Of a DNA stretch of 64,000 nucleotides, positions 46,259 through 54,679 are shown piece by piece. Each line of letters starts with the position of its first letter. Positions within the stretch are counted from its first letter, which is position 1. The position numbers and the translations under genes are program-made. The notes under the pieces are model-generated. The model made no database searches. It was not told where the DNA came from and saw only the letters and a program-made list of their open reading frames with translations. The DNA comes from Ruminococcus sp. Lineage in GTDB: Bacteria > Bacillota > Clostridia > Oscillospirales > Ruminococcaceae. The DNA lies in contig JAUNOG010000001.1 in assembly GCA_030531185.1 (NCBI GenBank), forward strand, positions 1-64,000. The letters are read 5' to 3'.

Positions 46259-46267
46259 AACCTCACC

Positions 46268-47554
46268 TTACTTTATAAGTCCGTACTCTGCTTTAAGAGT
46301 GAGAATTCTTTCAACGCTTTCGTTAAGTCTGTCCTCGCTGACAGTGCCGTCCTTGACAGCCTTGAGGACTGTATCGTAAGCCTCGTCAAGGTCGTAGGGG
46401 AGAAGAACAATGTCCGCACCCGCATTTATCGCTCTCACAGCGCATTCGCCCGAATTGTATGTACCCGTGACCGCCGAAGAGGACATAGGACCCGAAACAA
46501 CAACTCCCTCATAACCCAGCTCTTTTCTGAGCTTTTCGTCGATTATCTCCTTTGACATCGAGGCGGGAAGTCCGTCGTTTGTCACCTCGGGAGTGCTGAT
46601 GTTTCCCACTAAGATCATATCGGTTTCGCCGAGAACTTCCGCAAAGGGGATAACGTCGCTTTCCATAAGCTCTACCCAGTCCTTTGAGGTCTTAGCCGCT
46701 CCGTTTTCACCGCCCTGACCGGGGAAGTGTTTTACGGCAGCCATAATTCCGCTTTCGTGAAAGCCCTTGATCTCGTTTGAAACCATTTTAGCAACGACCT
46801 TGGGATCGCTGCCGAAAGAACTGCTGACGTCTGCGGCAACGTTCGCTGCAGGAGCGAAATCAAGATTAAAGCCGTAATCGCTGAGGTAGCCGCCGATCTT
46901 CTTGCCGACTTCCTTTGCCTTAGCGCCGTCCTCTGTCTTGCCTATCTCGATCATATTGTCAAAGGTCTTGACCTTAAAGCCCTCGGCGTTTGCAATGGGA
47001 GCAAAGTCCCCGCCTTCCTCGTTTATACCCACAAACATAGGGGTTTCGCTTGATTTCTGTAGATCCTTGATAAGGCTCTTCAGCTGGTCGGTATCGGAAA
47101 TATTCTTCTCAAAAACAACAACTCCGCCGACGTGATACTTATTCATATTTTCAACCATAAGCTCGTCAACGTAGGTAGTCCCGTAAACCCCGTCGCTATT
47201 TACGTTTTCCGCAGTCGTATTTGCTTCCAGAGCGTCGGGTCTTATCATAAAGAGCTGTCCGACCTTTTCCTCCTTGGACATATCCTTCATTGTCTTTTCA
47301 ACGGTCTTTGCGATCTTATCCCGTTCTTCCTGCTCTTTCTTTTCCTGCTCAAGCTGCTCTTCGGTTTTTTCAGCCTGTGATGACGAGGTATCTTCAGAGG
47401 AAGTACTGCTGTCGTCAATTTCGGAAACCGCAGGCTTACTGTCCGCGTCTGTCTTTTTGGTAATTGCCGAAGGATCAGCCTTGCCTATATTTCCGCAAGC
47501 GGCGAATGTTATCATCAATGCGGCTGCCGCCGCCAGTTTAAGCTTTTTCTTCAT
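46268..47554 (-). CDS. GH3-family (NagZ-like) lipoprotein, catalytic residues missing
   Basis: A 428-residue exported lipoprotein: signal peptide with lipobox FAAC (Cys20), a Ser/Glu/Lys-rich linker (about 25-85), then a glycoside-hydrolase family 3 N-terminal (NagZ-type) domain (about 90-428). The fold landmarks are clear (EKVGQLFMI, NMNKYHVGGVVVFEKN, FAPAANV, SFGSDP, AVKHFPG, ELGYEGVVVS). However, the residues that catalyse or bind GlcNAc are changed: DQEGGR is NEEGGD (178-183), the Arg before SFGSDP is Ser, the HGDTxxDSH loop is QGGENGAAK (280-288), and the nucleophile Asp position in VSD is Gly355 (VSGPM). Likely a non-catalytic, substrate-binding or structural relative. Confidence 0.82.
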   Translation of the reverse strand: MKKKLKLAAAAALMITFAACGNIGKADPSAITKKTDADSKPAVSEIDDSSTSSEDTSSSQAEKTEEQLEQEKKEQEERDKIAKTVEKTMKDMSKEEKVGQLFMIRPDALEANTTAENVNSDGVYGTTYVDELMVENMNKYHVGGVVVFEKNISDTDQLKSLIKDLQKSSETPMFVGINEEGGDFAPIANAEGFKVKTFDNMIEIGKTEDGAKAKEVGKKIGGYLSDYGFNLDFAPAANVAADVSSSFGSDPKVVAKMVSNEIKGFHESGIMAAVKHFPGQGGENGAAKTSKDWVELMESDVIPFAEVLGETDMILVGNISTPEVTNDGLPASMSKEIIDEKLRKELGYEGVVVSGPMSSSAVTGTYNSGECAVRAINAGADIVLLPYDLDEAYDTVLKAVKDGTVSEDRLNESVERILTLKAEYGLIK

Positions 47555-47580
47555 CGGTGAAATTTCCTTTGTCTTTAATT

Positions 47581-48528
47581 TTATTCAAGTCCTGCGGTCT
47601 CGTCGATACCGAGCATAATATTCATATTCTGCACAGCGGCTCCGCTTGCGCCCTTGCCCAGATTGTCAAAGCGTGAGCACAGCAGTATCTGCTCGTCTCT
47701 GCCGCAGACAAAGATCTGCATATTGTTTGTGTCCGCCAGAGTATTAGCCGCCATAAATCCGTCGGGGAGAGTTTCCGCACCGCCAAGCTCCATAACCTTT
47801 ACAAAATGCTGTCCCGCATAATGGGCGGACATGATCTCGTGAATGTCCGCAGGAGTATAATTCTTTGCAAGACATCTGGAGATCAGCGGAACGGTAACGA
47901 CCATACCGCTGTAATAATCGTCTACCATAGGATTGAACATAGGCTGATATTTCAGACCGCACACCTGCTGCATTTCGGGCAGGTGCTTATGACATTGTCC
48001 CAGAGCATATTGACGTGGCGAACACATTTCTTTGGTCTTGTCTGCGCCCTCCATAGCGGAGATCATTTTGTTTCCTGCGCCGCTGTAGCCTGAAACTGCG
48101 TGGCAGGTCAACGGGTATTCCTCGGGAAGTACGCCCGCCTGAACCAGCGGATAAACAAGGGAAATAAATCCGCTTGCATAACAGCCGGGATTTGCCACTC
48201 TCTTGGAATTCCTGATATTTTCCCTGTGTCTCTCCGACAGTTCGGGAAAACCGTAATCCCATTCGGGATTAGTCCTGTGCGCTGTGGAGGCGTCGATTAT
48301 TTTAACATCGGGATTTGTGCAAAGCTCTACAGCCTCCTTAGCCGCCGCGTCGGGCAGACAAAGGAAAACAATATCCGCGCTGTTTATAAGTCTTGCCCGC
48401 TCGGCGTTGTCCTTGCGCTTGTCCTCGTCTATAAGCAGTATTTCAATATCGTCGCGGCAGCCCAGTCGGTCATAAATTTTAAGTCCCGTAGTGCCTGCCT
48501 TGCCGTCGATAAAAACCTTATGTTTCAT
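47581..48528 (-). CDS. argC: N-acetyl-gamma-glutamyl-phosphate reductase
   Basis: NADPH-dependent reductase, third step of arginine synthesis. The 315-residue size and the start KVFIDGKAGTTGLKIYDRL place it in the shorter type of ArgC. The catalytic Cys is in VANPGCYASGF; AVSGYSGAGNKM and the closing LGKGASGAAVQNMNIMLG are also conserved. It follows a small membrane-protein gene by 16 nt and precedes the GH3-like lipoprotein gene by 26 nt. Confidence 0.96.
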   Translation of the reverse strand: MKHKVFIDGKAGTTGLKIYDRLGCRDDIEILLIDEDKRKDNAERARLINSADIVFLCLPDAAAKEAVELCTNPDVKIIDASTAHRTNPEWDYGFPELSERHRENIRNSKRVANPGCYASGFISLVYPLVQAGVLPEEYPLTCHAVSGYSGAGNKMISAMEGADKTKEMCSPRQYALGQCHKHLPEMQQVCGLKYQPMFNPMVDDYYSGMVVTVPLISRCLAKNYTPADIHEIMSAHYAGQHFVKVMELGGAETLPDGFMAANTLADTNNMQIFVCGRDEQILLCSRFDNLGKGASGAAVQNMNIMLGIDETAGLE

Positions 48529-48544
48529 TTTTACACTTCCTAAT

Positions 48545-49009
48545 CTATTTCTTCCTCTTTCGGGGAGTATCCTCTAAAATGCCTTTGTATTCCTTATCCT
48601 CGTTGAGCCTTTTCTTTCTGCGCTGTTCCTTTTCGGCGTTTATCATATCTCTGTCCGCAAAACAGTTTCCGAAACCGCAGCCGAAAATCAGACACAATAA
48701 TGTCATTACTATAATATTGGGCGAAATGGACTTAAATCCGTCAACCAGCAGATATTCTAAGGCGGTTACCGCCAATACGGCAAGATAAAAATACCATAAA
48801 ATGCCGTGCCTTTTTGAAAGTCTGAAAAACAGTACGACAGCCGACACAGGATAGATAAATCCAAAGCCTAAAAACAAAGTAAATATGCTTACCAGCACCT
48901 TATCTGCGATCACAAACAGCAGATTTGTGACCACCGCCCATATCGCCAGCGTAAGCACGGCGGCTTTCAGAGGACTGCTCCACAGCCTATTAAATACGCG
49001 CCTTGACAT
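48545..49009 (-). CDS. Small four-helix membrane protein, unknown
   Basis: A 154-residue membrane protein with four hydrophobic helices (about 12-35, 38-62, 70-88, 97-117) and a highly charged C-terminal tail (DRDMINAEKEQRRKKRL ... TPRKRKK). Not recognised as a named family. The start overlaps the argH 3' end by 20 nt, so its translation is coupled to argH. A partial ribosome site only. It sits directly between argH and argC. Confidence 0.65.
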   Translation of the reverse strand: MSRRVFNRLWSSPLKAAVLTLAIWAVVTNLLFVIADKVLVSIFTLFLGFGFIYPVSAVVLFFRLSKRHGILWYFYLAVLAVTALEYLLVDGFKSISPNIIVMTLLCLIFGCGFGNCFADRDMINAEKEQRRKKRLNEDKEYKGILEDTPRKRKK

Positions 49010-50363
49010 ATTCGATCTGCGCCTTGACGCTTTCGGGAGCGGGACCTCCCGCCGCTTTTCTCTGCATTACGCAGGTCTCAAGGCTGATAGCCTCGTAAAC
49101 GTCCTCGTCAAAATTATCCGTAAGCTTTTTGTACTCCTCCAGCGGGAGCGTTTCCAGAGTACAGCCCTTTTCAATACAGGTATGTACAAGCGTACCCGTA
49201 ATTTTATATGCGTCTCTGAACGGCATACCCTTTTTGACAAGGTAGTCCGCGCAGTCGGTAGCGTTTATAAAGCCCTTTGCCGCCGCCGCTCTCATATTTT
49301 CGGGGAGAACCGTCATTGTGGCAAGCATTGGGTCAAAGGTCTTAAGGCAGAGCTTAACGGTGTCTATCGCGTCAAACACAGCCTCCTTGTCCTCCTGCAT
49401 ATCCTTGTTGTACGCAAGGGGAATGCCCTTCATCATAACCAGCAGAGTGTTCAGATCTCCGTAAACTCTGCCTGTCTTGCCCCTGATAAGCTCCGTAACG
49501 TCGGGATTTTTCTTCTGCGGCATAATGGACGAGCCTGTTGCGTAGGCGTCGTCAAGCTCGATAAATTTGAATTCCCACGAGCACCACATAATTATCTCCT
49601 CGGAAAATCTCGAAAGGTGCATCATCAGTACGGAAATAGCAGAGATAAGCTCAATACAGAAATCTCTGTCGGACACGCCGTCAAGGGAATTCTGCGTTAT
49701 CTCGTCAAATCCCAGAATGTCGCATACTCTCTGTCTGTCAATGGGGTATGTAGTGGACGCCAGCGCGCCGCTTCCCAAAGGCATAACGTTCATTCTCTTG
49801 TAGCAGTCCCGAAGTCTGCCCAAGTCTCTCAAAAGCATATTTGCGTAAGCCATTAAATGATGAGCGAACGTAATGGGCTGCGCTCTCTGCAAATGCGTGT
49901 ATCCCGGCATAACGGTAGTCAAGTGCTTTTCAGCAATGGAAACTATGGTTTTTTCCAGAGACTTGACAAGCTCGATGATTTCAAGAGTTTCAGCCTTTAA
50001 GTTCATTCTTATGTCAAGAGCCACCTGATCGTTTCTGGAACGCGCAGTATGAAGTCTCTTTCCCGTATCTCCGAGACGTGCGGTAAGCTCCGCCTCTACG
50101 AACATATGAACGTCCTCTGCGGCAGGATCAAACTGTAACTTTCCGCTGTCAATATCTGCAAGAATGCCCTTTAAGCCCTCGATGATCTTTCTGCTTTCGT
50201 CCATATCGATAATGCCGCATTCGCCCAGCATAGTCGCATGAGCTATCGAGCCCTCGATGTCCTGACGATACATTCTTGCATCAAAGGAAATGGACGAATT
50301 AAAATCGTTAACTCTTTCATCAACTTCCTTTGTAAATCTTCCTGCCCACATTTTACCTGCCAT
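48990..50363 (-). CDS. argH: Argininosuccinate lyase
   Basis: Splits argininosuccinate into arginine and fumarate, the last step of arginine synthesis. 457 residues. Markers: KMWAGRFTKEVDERVNDFN, HTARSRNDQVALD, PGYTHLQRAQPITFAHH and the signature loop GSSIMPQKKNPD with the catalytic Ser. AAGGTGGT precedes the ATG. It is not next to argG: a pentapeptide-repeat gene and a membrane-protein gene lie between. Confidence 0.97.
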   Translation of the reverse strand: MAGKMWAGRFTKEVDERVNDFNSSISFDARMYRQDIEGSIAHATMLGECGIIDMDESRKIIEGLKGILADIDSGKLQFDPAAEDVHMFVEAELTARLGDTGKRLHTARSRNDQVALDIRMNLKAETLEIIELVKSLEKTIVSIAEKHLTTVMPGYTHLQRAQPITFAHHLMAYANMLLRDLGRLRDCYKRMNVMPLGSGALASTTYPIDRQRVCDILGFDEITQNSLDGVSDRDFCIELISAISVLMMHLSRFSEEIIMWCSWEFKFIELDDAYATGSSIMPQKKNPDVTELIRGKTGRVYGDLNTLLVMMKGIPLAYNKDMQEDKEAVFDAIDTVKLCLKTFDPMLATMTVLPENMRAAAAKGFINATDCADYLVKKGMPFRDAYKITGTLVHTCIEKGCTLETLPLEEYKKLTDNFDEDVYEAISLETCVMQRKAAGGPAPESVKAQIEYVKARI

Positions 50364-50379
50364 TTTTATACCACCTTAC

Positions 50380-51039
50380 TTATAAATTATTTATATCGTT
50401 GTAACCGCTGTTATTGCCGCTGTAATACCGCGCCAGCTCGTCGTCCATTGGAATACCGTTTGAAACGGGGATATTTCTCTGCTTTAAGAGACTGTGCAAG
50501 GACGTAATACTTAAAATAAAATACACAACTGCACCAAGAAAAATTCCTGAAAAGAGGTAAAAATATACATCTTCATTGATGCTGTCAAGGTCGAGTTTTC
50601 CAAAACTCTTGATTTGCTCGATCTCAGATTGAGTAAGTCCTGCCTCCTCAGGAGAACTTGTACCGGTGATATACTCGTATCCGTATTTGTTCATAATGTC
50701 GCACATAAATTTAACTATTCTCATAAAGCTATGTCCTATAACTTCAAGAATGCATATTCCTATGGAAAATACAGTTCTGAAAAACAGACTTGCTGTATTT
50801 CCGCTTTTATATGCAAGAATACTGAATATGACCGCCGATGTCGAGCCGATCAGCGATACATAGTATCCGTAGGACATAAACGTCATTGGAGCAATTATAT
50901 TTTTTCCGAATTCTTTTGCATTAACAATAGCTAAAATTCCGTAAACCGCTGCTAACGAGCCTGCAAAACAAATAAAAATTATCAGTCTGTAAATCGTATT
51001 GAAAGCCTTGTCCTTTTTTGTAAAAACTCTGTTACCCAT
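50380..51039 (-). CDS. Uncharacterised four-helix membrane protein
   Basis: A 219-residue protein beginning MGNRVFTKKDKAFNT (ATG 51039, preceded by GGGGAG), with about four membrane helices (about 20-42, 55-78, 82-108, 160-185) and a Ser/Asn/Asp-rich C-terminal tail. No motif recognised. The C-terminal part after helix 3 contains a soluble acidic loop (SSPEEAGLTQSEIEQIKSF). It is located between a strong intercistronic hairpin and argH. Confidence 0.65.
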   Translation of the reverse strand: MGNRVFTKKDKAFNTIYRLIIFICFAGSLAAVYGILAIVNAKEFGKNIIAPMTFMSYGYYVSLIGSTSAVIFSILAYKSGNTASLFFRTVFSIGICILEVIGHSFMRIVKFMCDIMNKYGYEYITGTSSPEEAGLTQSEIEQIKSFGKLDLDSINEDVYFYLFSGIFLGAVVYFILSITSLHSLLKQRNIPVSNGIPMDDELARYYSGNNSGYNDINNL

Positions 51040-51079
51040 AAAAATCTCCCCATACAAATAAATCATTTTAAATATGTAT

Positions 51080-51111
51080 GGGCAAAATAACCCCTGCGGG
51101 TCATTCTGCCC
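51080..51111 (-). terminator. Strong intercistronic hairpin inside the arginine cluster
   Basis: On the minus strand a 14-bp stem with a few G:U pairs (GGGCAGAATGACCC pairing with GGGTTATTTTGCCC, 4-nt loop). It lies between the pentapeptide-repeat gene and the next membrane-protein gene. The tail is A/T-rich but has no T-run, so it could be a partial terminator or an mRNA processing site. Confidence 0.55.
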
Positions 51112-51133
51112 TTATACACATCTTCAGTTTCGA

Positions 51134-51577
51134 TTAAATGCCTTGAATTTCTTTTTCGTGCTGTTCAAGCAGTTTCTGGATATCAACACCGTTGATCTTC
51201 AGTCCGTCGATCTTGCAGTCGCTGATCTCAACTCCCGAAAGGTCGCAGTGGATAAACTGCGAATTCTTCAGGTCGGGGTTCTTGAATTCAACGTTGTTCA
51301 TAATGGAGCAGCCAAAGCGCGAATTGCTGATGTTTACTCCCAGAAACTTTGAATTTATCATATACATATCGGTGAATTTACCGCTCTGCATACTGGTGTT
51401 GTCGAAAACCACTTCGTCCATATTGACGTCCTCAAAGATGCTTTCCTTGAGATTAACATTACTGAACTTAGCTCCGCCGAGATTAACGTCCTCAAACGAG
51501 GAATTTGGCAGGCTGTCGTATGAGATTTCAACTTTCTTATCGAAACCGGGTTCAAAAATTCCTGATGTATCTGACAT
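51134..51577 (-). CDS. Pentapeptide-repeat protein
   Basis: A 147-residue protein made of pentapeptide repeats of the form [A/S/N]-[D/N]-[L/F]-x-x, for example FEDVNLGGAKFSNVNLKES and FIHCDLSGVEISD, which fold as a right-handed quadrilateral beta helix. GGGAGGTTA supports ATG 51577. Members with repeats of this type can mimic DNA and protect gyrase (Qnr, McbG), but others have unrelated roles, and no catalytic domain is attached here. It follows argG by 57 nt. The function is open. Confidence 0.85.
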   Translation of the reverse strand: MSDTSGIFEPGFDKKVEISYDSLPNSSFEDVNLGGAKFSNVNLKESIFEDVNMDEVVFDNTSMQSGKFTDMYMINSKFLGVNISNSRFGCSIMNNVEFKNPDLKNSQFIHCDLSGVEISDCKIDGLKINGVDIQKLLEQHEKEIQGI

Positions 51578-51634
51578 ATTAATAACCTCCCATTTCAAGG
51601 GCTGTTCCGCCCTTTTAAAATAGCCGCTTACTTT

Positions 51635-52870
51635 TTACTTTTCAGCGTTTTTTCTTTTCTGTTCAAGCTGAGCTCTTACCTTTATCGGCAGACCGAAAAG
51701 ATTGATAAAGCCTGTTGCGTCCGCCTGATTGTAAACATTGTCCTCGTCGAAGGTTGCAACCTCCTCGTCATAGAGCGTGTATGGCGAAGTAACGCCCGCG
51801 TTGATGATGTTGCCCTTGTAAAGCTTGAGCTTTACATCGCCCGTAACGGTTTTCTGAGTTTCGGTAACGAATGCGCTGATAGCCTCTCTGAGAGGAGTGA
51901 ACCACTGGCCGTTATAAACGATATCGGCAAACTTGATACCGAGGTGAGCCTTAATTCTCTGAGTTTCCTTATCGATAGTGATAGTCTCGAGGATTTCGTG
52001 AGCCTTGTAAAGAATAGTTCCGCCGGGCGTTTCGTATACTCCTCTGGACTTCATGCCCACAAGTCTGTTCTCTACCAGATCCGCAAGACCGATACCGTTT
52101 GCGCCGCCAAGCTCATTGAGCTTTGTAACAAGCTCCTTGCCGTTCATCTCAACGCCGTCGATAGCTGTAGGAATACCCTTTTCAAAGTGGATAGTTATGT
52201 AAGTCGGCTTATCGGGAGCCTTGAGCGGTGAAACGCCCATTTCAAGGAAGCCTTCCTTTTCGTACTGAGGCTCGTTCGCAGGGTCTTCAAGGTCGAGACC
52301 CTCGTGTGAAAGGTGCCACAGGTTCTTATCCTTTGAGTAGTTTGTTTCTCTGTTGATCTTAAGAGGAATGTTATGCGCCTCGGCATACTCGATTTCCTGT
52401 TCTCTTGACTTGATGTCCCAAATCCTCCAAGGAGCAATGATCTCCATATCGGGAGCGAGCGCCTTGATAGCAAGCTCAAATCTTACCTGATCGTTGCCCT
52501 TTCCCGTACAGCCGTGGCAAATAGCGTCCGCGCCTTCCTTTACGGCGATCTCCGCAATTCTCTTAGCGATGATAGGACGGGCAAACGAAGTACCGAGAAG
52601 ATACTGGTTCTCGTAAACAGCGCCTGCCTGAACGGTAGGATATACGTAATCGGTGATGAATTCCTCTGTAAGATCCTCGATATAAAGCTTTGACGCGCCT
52701 GTCTTGATAGCCTTTTCCTCAAGACCGTCAAGCTCGGTGCCCTGACCTACGTCTCCCGAAACTGCGATTACCTCGCAGTTGTTGTAATTTTCCTTAAGCC
52801 ACGGAATAATGATAGAAGTATCAAGTCCGCCGGAATAAGCAAGTACAACCTTTTTGATTTCTTTTGCCAT
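51635..52870 (-). CDS. argG: Argininosuccinate synthase
   Basis: Ligates citrulline and aspartate with ATP. The 411-residue product starts at ATG 52870 ([19 protein letters not shown]), preceded by TGGAGGA, and shows the ATP-loop [23 protein letters not shown] and [14 protein letters not shown]. It is the first gene of the long arginine cluster and the only one with a clear promoter. A tail of SDs and tight spacing continues to argF. Confidence 0.97.
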   Translation of the reverse strand: MAKEIKKVVLAYSGGLDTSIIIPWLKENYNNCEVIAVSGDVGQGTELDGLEEKAIKTGASKLYIEDLTEEFITDYVYPTVQAGAVYENQYLLGTSFARPIIAKRIAEIAVKEGADAICHGCTGKGNDQVRFELAIKALAPDMEIIAPWRIWDIKSREQEIEYAEAHNIPLKINRETNYSKDKNLWHLSHEGLDLEDPANEPQYEKEGFLEMGVSPLKAPDKPTYITIHFEKGIPTAIDGVEMNGKELVTKLNELGGANGIGLADLVENRLVGMKSRGVYETPGGTILYKAHEILETITIDKETQRIKAHLGIKFADIVYNGQWFTPLREAISAFVTETQKTVTGDVKLKLYKGNIINAGVTSPYTLYDEEVATFDEDNVYNQADATGFINLFGLPIKVRAQLEQKRKNAEK

Positions 52871-52951
52871 AATTATTCCTCCAAAAGTAAATTTCTCGGG
52901 CAATAGGTAGTTGCCCGTGCATAAAGGTTATTTAATACATCAGATATTTAT

Positions 52952-52979
52952 ATTATACACCATTATGCGGCATTGTCAA
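52952..52979 (-). promoter_or_regulatory. Promoter of the arginine cluster
   Basis: Minus strand: TTGACA (52974-52979), 16-nt spacer, TATAAT (52952-52957), about 80 nt upstream of argG. A TTATACA-type box overlaps the -10 region (52953-52959). Confidence 0.75.
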
Positions 52980-53003
52980 GTGCTTTTGCATAAAAATTTT
53001 ATA

Positions 53004-53064
53004 ATTATACGAATTTTCTCAATAAATTATGTATAATAAGATAAAATATACAGTGTTTTATACA
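53004..53064. promoter_or_regulatory. Array of TGTATAA/TTATACA boxes upstream of argG
   Basis: Near-identical 7-mers on both strands: TTATACG (53004-53010), TGTATAA (53030-53036), ATATACA (53046-53052) and TTATACA (53058-53064), with a further one over the argG -10. The arrangement suggests binding of a symmetric regulator such as ArgR/AhrC, whose operators are A/T-rich and palindromic, but the boxes are not a clear match to a known ARG box. Confidence 0.4.
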
Positions 53065-53188
53065 TTTTTAAATTTGCGGCACGGATTTTCCATGCGTACC
53101 TCCGAACAAATGCATAAACGCAAAACACGCATTCCAATACATAATGACATTATACCACATATATGTAAAAAAAGCAATTACAAAACGG
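53065..53188. other. A/T-rich stretch between argG boxes and flavin reductase promoter
   Basis: Roughly 120 nt with no convincing gene or RNA motif. It contains repeated short ATGCAT/CATTCC-like words but no clear hairpin or ribosome site with a frame. It lies between two divergent promoters. Confidence 0.4.
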
Positions 53189-53217
53189 TTGCATTTTTGA
53201 ATTTTTTGGAGTATAAT
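53189..53217 (+). promoter_or_regulatory. Promoter of the flavin reductase gene
   Basis: TTGCAT (53189-53194), 17 nt, TATAAT (53212-53217). Confidence 0.75.
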
Positions 53218-53252
53218 TATAAATAGATAATTCAGAAAGGCGGTTTTTTATT

Positions 53253-53828
53253 ATGAATGACAGAATGAAAGAGCTTGGTTTTACGGAGGTATCTCCCGCA
53301 GTACTGAATACGCTGGATTTTAACCCGTACCAAAAGGTAGGCAAGGACTGGTTTCTGGTCACGGCGGGAAATGAAAGCGGCTGGAACACAATGACTGCGT
53401 CCTGGGGCTTTGCGGGCGTAATGTGGGGGAAGAACACATTCACCACAGTAATCAGACCACAGAGATACACAAAGGAGTTCATTGACAGGGAAGATTACTT
53501 TACGGTCTCATTTTTCGGAGAGGATATGAAAAAGGCTCTGAGCTACTGCGGCTCTCACAGCGGCAGGGACTGCGATAAGGCAAAGGAAACGGGGCTTGTT
53601 CCAATGTCCGTTAAGGACAGCGGCGAGGTATATGACAGCGAATACAGCTTTGATACGACCTCCTTTGAGCAGGCGGAGCTTGTGCTGGTATGCTCAAAGG
53701 CTTATGTGCAGGAAATGAAACCCGAATGCTTTACCGATAAAGGCAATGACGAAAAGTGGTATGCCGCAAAGGACTATCACGTTCAGTATATCGGCGAGAT
53801 CGTTAAGGCGTATATCAAGGAAAAATAA
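53253..53828 (+). CDS. Flavin reductase-family (FMN-binding split-barrel) protein
   Basis: A 191-residue protein of the flavin-reductase-like split-barrel family. The FMN-binding core is WFLVTAGNESGWNTMTASWGFAGVMW, followed by FTTVIRPQRYTKEFI and YFTVSFF, which are conserved. Relatives bind FMN and reduce flavins or act as small oxidoreductases. It contains a few free cysteines (SYCGSHSGRDC). Single-gene unit with promoter and terminator. The electron donor is unknown. Confidence 0.85.
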   Translation: MNDRMKELGFTEVSPAVLNTLDFNPYQKVGKDWFLVTAGNESGWNTMTASWGFAGVMWGKNTFTTVIRPQRYTKEFIDREDYFTVSFFGEDMKKALSYCGSHSGRDCDKAKETGLVPMSVKDSGEVYDSEYSFDTTSFEQAELVLVCSKAYVQEMKPECFTDKGNDEKWYAAKDYHVQYIGEIVKAYIKEK

Positions 53829-53840
53829 TATTCATATTTT

Positions 53841-53870
53841 GGGAAGCGGACGGGGCTGTCCGCTCCTTTT
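53841..53870 (+). terminator. Terminator of the flavin reductase gene
   Basis: AGCGGAC / GTCCGCT (53845-53864) followed by CCTTTTT. Confidence 0.8.
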
Positions 53871-53906
53871 TAATGCTGTTTTTCAGTAATTTTGTGCAAA
53901 TTGCCT

Positions 53907-53936
53907 ATGACAAAAATGTTAAAAAAGTGGTATAAT
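53907..53936 (+). promoter_or_regulatory. Promoter of the CarD-type gene
   Basis: ATGACA (53907-53912), 18 nt, TATAAT (53931-53936). About 180 nt of leader follow before the start codon. Confidence 0.6.
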
Positions 53937-53944
53937 TAATATAT

Positions 53945-54114
53945 AAGACCGGACAATACTGTGCAGGAAGTTAGCAGCCGGATAGATATAAGATATCTTA
54001 GATACAGACAAAATATAAAAATGCCTGTGGCTTACCTTTTCTAACCTCTTACCTCTGGCTTCTCACCTCTTTACAGTGTTGCCTTGATAGTAATGTCTGA
54101 AAGGCGGGGATTTT
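53945..54114 (+). other. Leader of the CarD-type gene
   Basis: About 170 nt between promoter and gene. I see a short repeated word (TAACCTCTTACCTCTGGCTTCTC-like pyrimidine-rich tract at about 54041-54070) but no riboswitch motif. Confidence 0.35.
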
Positions 54115-54615
54115 ATGTTTGAAACAGGCAGTGTTGTATCCTACGGAATGGCAGGAGTGTGCAGGATCGACGGAGAAATGCAGCAGCGGGTCAAGGGCGA
54201 GATGAAAAGCTATATCGTGCTGAAACCTGTGTACAAGGCAAATTCTACTGTGTATGTGCCAAAGGATAATGAAAAGCTTATGTCTAAAATAAAGCCTGTA
54301 CTCACAGGCGGCGAGGCTGAGGAGATAATCTCTGAAATGTCCGACGATAACATAAAGTGGATAGCCTCCGATAATGAGAGAACTCAGTTGTTTAAGGAAA
54401 TTCTCACGGACGGCGATATGAAAAGGGTAGCGAAAATGGTGAGATCGCTGTACCTGCACAGACAGTCACAGTATGAAAAGGGAAGAAAGCTCCATGCGGC
54501 AGACGAGCATTTTTTCAAGGACGCCGAAACTCTGCTGTTTGACGGACTTGCGCACGCTTTGGGTATCAAGCCCGAGGAGGTCTGCGGTTATATCAACGAA
54601 AAACTTGCAGGATAA
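54115..54615 (+). CDS. CarD/CdnL-type transcription regulator
   Basis: A 166-residue protein with an N-terminal CarD/TRCF RNA-polymerase-interaction domain (about 1-60: MFETGSVVSYGMAGVCRIDG, then PVYKANSTVYVPKD), and a helical C-terminal domain (about 75-160). CarD proteins bind the beta subunit of RNA polymerase and stabilise open promoter complexes, often at rRNA promoters. AAAGGCGGGG precedes the ATG. It is followed by the separate promoter of the T-box leader. Confidence 0.88.
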   Translation: MFETGSVVSYGMAGVCRIDGEMQQRVKGEMKSYIVLKPVYKANSTVYVPKDNEKLMSKIKPVLTGGEAEEIISEMSDDNIKWIASDNERTQLFKEILTDGDMKRVAKMVRSLYLHRQSQYEKGRKLHAADEHFFKDAETLLFDGLAHALGIKPEEVCGYINEKLAG

Positions 54616-54644
54616 ATTTTTCGGAGAACTTTTTCCTGTGGCTA

Positions 54645-54673
54645 TTGACAAATACCGTAAGCTGTGATATACT
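54645..54673 (+). promoter_or_regulatory. Promoter of the T-box transcript
   Basis: TTGACA (54645-54650), 17 nt, TATACT (54668-54673), placing the RNA start near 54680. Confidence 0.8.
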
Positions 54674-54679
54674 GTATCT

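Noticed and set aside
48885..49856. A 323-codon plus-strand frame opposite argH
   Set aside because: Shadow of argH. The protein is unlike any known family, and the argH frame is fully conserved.
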